Shown: positions 60,427-64,000 of the stretch, piece after piece
Layout: each line of letters starts with the position of its first letter
How positions within the stretch are numbered: the first letter of the stretch is position 1
From: Calliopsis andreniformis
Taxonomy: Eukaryota; Arthropoda; Insecta; Hymenoptera; Andrenidae
Assembly: GCF_051401765.1 (NCBI RefSeq)
Contig: NC_135066.1
Location: 22,571,501 to 22,635,500, forward strand
Length of the DNA: 64,000 nt
Reading direction: 5' to 3'
Program-made: the position numbers and the translations under genes
Notes under the pieces: generated by a model
What the model was told of the DNA's origin: nothing
Database searches by the model: none
The model's input: only the letters and a program-made list of their open reading frames with translations

Positions 60427-61670
60427 CTAATACAATCGAGTACCCGTCGACTTTTCGCTTCTTTCTTTATATAAGTAAACTGCAATCTCGCTAAAGAATA
60501 CTAATAACGATACAAAATATCCACATCCCACAATATAAGTAAGACTTAACATAACTAAGTGATTATCAAATTTTGTATCTATCATAGAGCATATCTTCTT
60601 TGGTAAAAATTTACCTAGATAATCAAAATGCCACTTATTACGAATTCCACTCATATGTAGTCGTATCAATATATCAGTAACTCGATCTAGATAAGGTGAA
60701 TGTTTATAAAAACTACAAACATTCGGTGGCTGCACGTAGCATAGATCTCAACAGATCTTAAAAATTGCTTTTCCTTCGCGTTTACACGTAAAAGAAGCCA
60801 TATTCGCCTTGTTGAAATTTATAAAGTATATAACATTTTTGTACTCTACCAGAGAAGCAATGAAATCAATCATATTGAGTACACTTGCAGCTTTCTTCTT
60901 CAGTTTTAGGAATATTTCATTATCACCGTTGAAAGTTTCATTAAATATCAAAACCTTCACAACAGGTATCAGTTCAGATTGTTCCAATTCTTCAAAATTG
61001 TTATAGTCAACCTCAATCACGAATTGTAAGCTGACAAAGGCTAAGTCACTATACAAATTCGATGTGTAAATAGTCGGAACCAGAAGAAGGAAAAAAGCGA
61101 GACTCTCTCAGACGTTCTATTATATTAGCCTGAGACAGAAACACAAATTATCATGGTGAAGATTTTGAGAGACTCCCACGAGCTAGAGTTAAATTTCAAG
61201 AAAATGGACAACCCCCAAAATATTAAAATTATCAAAAAATTTATGAAGATCCTGATAAAAACTTTTTCACTGAAACTTTCATATTTGTAAGTAATTGGTA
61301 CCACTGGACATCACTTTTCAAAATTAAGTAGCAAGATGAATCTACGAATCATGGAGCGAGGATAAATAGGTATAGTCATGGCCAACATCTCAACTGTTCT
61401 GTCTGTGACGCTACTTCCATTCAAATTACTATCAGAGGGATAATAAATGATGGTAAAATTCAAAATTTGTAGAAGTGTTTTTAGAACCTCTACATTGGTG
61501 CCTTTGTACTTTACAGGGTAGCCCTACAAATCCATTGTCACCTGCACATACCCTGGTGTATTAGCTATTTGCGCGTTGATCGGATGGCTATGCAAATTTG
61601 TCATTTTATTGGGAAACCATTCCGCATTGGAAATACAGGTTTACCAATTATAGGTATTCGTAAATTGATT
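60427..61670 (-). pseudogene. Ionotropic-receptor-like (IR) gene, decayed
   Basis: Minus-strand remnants follow the order of an insect ionotropic receptor, a glutamate-receptor relative used in chemosensation. About 61320-61670 resembles ligand-binding lobe S1 (VEVLKTLLQILNFTIIYYPSD, then TDRTVEMLAMTIPIYP). About 61020-61107 has the third membrane helix ending in VPTIYTSNL, the counterpart of the SYTANL motif. 60750-61020 resembles lobe S2. 60427-60747 has the C-terminal SPYLDRVTDILIRLHMSGIRNKW segment and a last membrane helix (LTYIVGCGYFVSLLVFFSEIAVYLY). In-frame stops at 61524-61526, 61311-61313 and 60748-60750, and a frame change between 61311 and 61107, disable it. Part of the frame change could be an intron. 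Confidence 0.6.
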
Positions 61671-62073
61671 ATACTGATGAATATTCATTAATATTCCAAT
61701 ATTGCCAGATAATTTGAAAATTGCTACATCGAGGATATATCTTTTTCACATTTGCTTCAATAGTGACACTTATTCCTCTAGCATAGTTATTAATAAACCT
61801 TTTGGGCGATTATTACTATGCACAATAACGCGAATTATATCGTTTGTTTGGTGGAGATTTAGATATTCCGTTGAAATGTATATATAGATTATCAGTGTTT
61901 CACAGCATGCGTGAAAAGAGGGTGACAATGGAGGAACTGAAGAATTCGGGGAAACACAACTTGTTAACAGTTTTCGTCGATTATTGCAATTTCACATCCG
62001 GGAAGATATTAAATAACGAATTATATGTCCAATGGTTTTATCGCTTTGAGAATTTCTTGAAGTATACTTATTA
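61671..62073. other. No gene recognised
   Basis: Short spacer upstream of the receptor pseudogene. Frames at 61702-61887 and 61844-62125 are unrecognised, and the latter runs into the transposon arm. Confidence 0.5.
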
Positions 62074-63218
62074 CACTGTCCAACAGCCAATCTGTGTTCC
62101 GATATTCATTATCCTTTGCTTATAGAATTTCGTGCGTTGATTACAAATCTGAAATTCGTTGTTTTCTATTACCCTCAGTTTTTGAGAAATTTAATTTTTA
62201 AGAAATTACACATTTTTCAACTTTGAACTAATTTTGTGACATTATTACAAAAGATATTTCAGTTTTGTTTATATATAATAATTCTGTAGACTTTTCTCTA
62301 CACGTTGATATCAATTTTAATTCTATTGTGAATGATTATATACAGGGTGTCCCACGTAACACATTTCACGATTTTTTAAGTACTTGCGATAATCTGATAA
62401 AAAAATATTTAGGACAAAAGTTACAAATTACGATACTGTATGTCCTCTTATAAACCAAGGAACATCTATTTAAAACATTTTTTCTTACCACAAATAACAC
62501 ATGAGTTACTTGACACTTGTCACATTACGAGATTCACCCTATATATATGTATAATAATAAGAAAATAAATACATAATATAATAAAAATAAATATAATATT
62601 GAAGTAAGATAAGGCAGTTTTGCAAATAAAAGGGCTGCATTTTATTAAATGAGACATTGCGTCGCGCTGCGTCACGTTGCATCGCGTCGTGTCGAGCGTT
62701 CGCTGTTGCTGAGCACCACTGTCGGCAACTTAGCGCCTACGAAACAATTTTGCCTCCTATTTTGGAAAAAATATTTGTGTTCCCAGTTTTCCAGAACGTT
62801 TCCTTGAGAAACAAGTCCGCTCTATCGTGTGGTATACTAGGATTTTATGCTGGACCATTACTTTTTAGGATATATTCAAAAAAACCTCAAAAAATTGATA
62901 CCAGATCGATGTCACTTAATTTTCAATGAATGTTTAGATATATATAATCATTCACAACAGAATTAAACTTGATATCAATGCGTAGAGGAAAGTCTACAGA
63001 ATTATTATATATAAACAAAACTGAAATATCTTTTGTAATAACGTCACAAAATTAGTTCAAAGTTGAAAAATGTGTAATTTCGTAAAAATTAAATTTCTCA
63101 AAAACTAAGGATGATAGAAAAAAACGGATTTCAGATTCATAATCAACGCACGAAGTTCTATAAGAAAAGTATAATGAATATCGGAACACCAAAAAAAAGT
63201 TAAAATCTGTTGGACAGT
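62074..63218. mobile_element. Long-TIR element, CACTGTCCAACAG ends, 6-bp flanking repeat
   Basis: Inverted arms of about 270-280 bp (62074-62342 and 62939-63218) begin CACTGTCCAACAG. A perfect 6-bp direct repeat TTATTA flanks the element (62068-62073, 63219-63224), probably the target duplication (or TTA twice). The core of about 600 bp has no transposase. It contains a nested MITE (62343-62541) and a GC-richer patch (62650-62740). Superfamily unassigned. Confidence 0.8.
62343..62541. mobile_element. Small MITE nested in the long-TIR element
   Basis: Tips CAGGGTGTCCCACGTAACACA and, inverted, AGGGTGAATCTCGTAATGTG; TA at 62341-62342. Same tip type as other Tc1/mariner-like MITEs in the window. 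Confidence 0.5.
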
Positions 63219-64000
63219 GTTATTAGTAAATGATTTGAGCATCCTTTTATTCGCGTTGTTAGGAGCAACGTTGATAGTATAATGACAGTTTTCATGATTA
63301 AATCCTGGAATTTAATTAACACTGGTTCATCCCTTTTAAAAACAGCAAACGAAAATTGATGAAAGTAATAGTGGGTTAGGAACTAAATTCGCGATCTGCA
63401 CATTTCCTTAAACAAAATTATTTATGACTACTAAAATTATCAAGTAACAATTCTATACCTCAAAGCCAAATTAACCAAAGTCCGTTTCTTCCAAAATTCA
63501 GGTTTAAACACTTTCTTACTGTTTTCTCTTCATTTCATTAGAATAATAGAATAACTAGCATAAATAAAGAAGATAAAATAGTGATGATCGCTTTAAACAC
63601 AATTTCAAGAAAAGTGTGATCGCAGTTGATCTGCTTTCCTAGAAAATAATAACAAAGGACTTGGGTTGGTTTAGATTTTAGGTACAAAATCTATATACCA
63701 AAATAATTGCAAGAATCAAAACTTTCGGATTGTGAATGTAATATAATACTCACATTTGCTTAATTAAACCAAAATCACAGTTGTGAAAGCATTATAGATA
63801 CAATAGAAGTATGATTCCAATTTGTTAAAAATTGAAATAAATTTCAGTTATAAAATCGAAAATCCAACTAGAAAGTCGAAGTGTGACTGATTCTAGAAGT
63901 TAGGCACAAAGCTGTACGGAAATTATTTTAACATTAGATATCGTTGGATGTTAATTTCATTCATCTAATGCAATGCTTTTTCCAATTTATAGGACATTAG
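63219..64000. other. No gene recognised
   Basis: AT-rich sequence to the window end, without recognisable frames or repeats. Confidence 0.5.

Overview
This window is animal, almost certainly insect, nuclear DNA. Most of it is very AT-rich. Coding-like segments have GT-AG splice signals, and the repeats are of insect type: Ty3/gypsy and copia retrotransposons, Tc1/mariner elements with TA target duplications, and many MITEs ending in CAGGGTGTCCC-like tips. The transposon repertoire fits a hymenopteran such as an ant or bee, but that is an inference made without a database search.

Host genes are sparse. One well-supported internal exon lies at 2645-2891 on the minus strand. It encodes the first membrane segment and GLW-x-x-C loop of a stargazin/calcium-channel gamma-like (claudin-fold) protein. 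A phase-compatible candidate first exon lies at 58788-58946 on the same strand, so much of the window may be one first intron of about 56 kb packed with mobile elements. At 60427-61670 (minus) there is a decayed chemosensory ionotropic-receptor-like gene.

Layout. 1-2.4 kb: gypsy reverse transcriptase remnant and GC-rich repeat debris. 2.6-2.9 kb: host exon. 3.2-13.3 kb: a series of palindromic (foldback) elements, including a foldback made of foldbacks (10.4-11.9 kb) and an inverted duplication of a segment encoding an RGG-rich tail (12.1-12.8 kb). 13.5-18.7 kb: a young, nearly complete Ty3/gypsy element of the CsRn1 type, with 239-bp LTRs differing at one base, a tRNA-Trp primer site, a gag/pol -1 frameshift heptamer and one disabling 1-base deletion. 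20.1-21.8 kb: a nearly intact Tc1 element with IR/DR-type termini and one premature stop. 32.4-36.3 kb: an old, broken copia element on the minus strand with a 5-bp target duplication. 41.7-42.5 kb: an internally deleted mariner relative (DD41D spacing). 43.8-54.6 kb: several MITEs. 62.1-63.2 kb: a long-TIR element with a smaller MITE nested in it. The rest is AT-rich intronic or intergenic sequence in which I see no gene.

The autonomous elements are arranged as gag-pro-RT-RNaseH-integrase (gypsy and copia) or as a single transposase gene (Tc1), each bounded by its own terminal repeats. The many non-autonomous palindromic elements carry no recognisable transposase; those with TA-flanked CAGGG tips are probably mobilised by Tc1/mariner-type enzymes.
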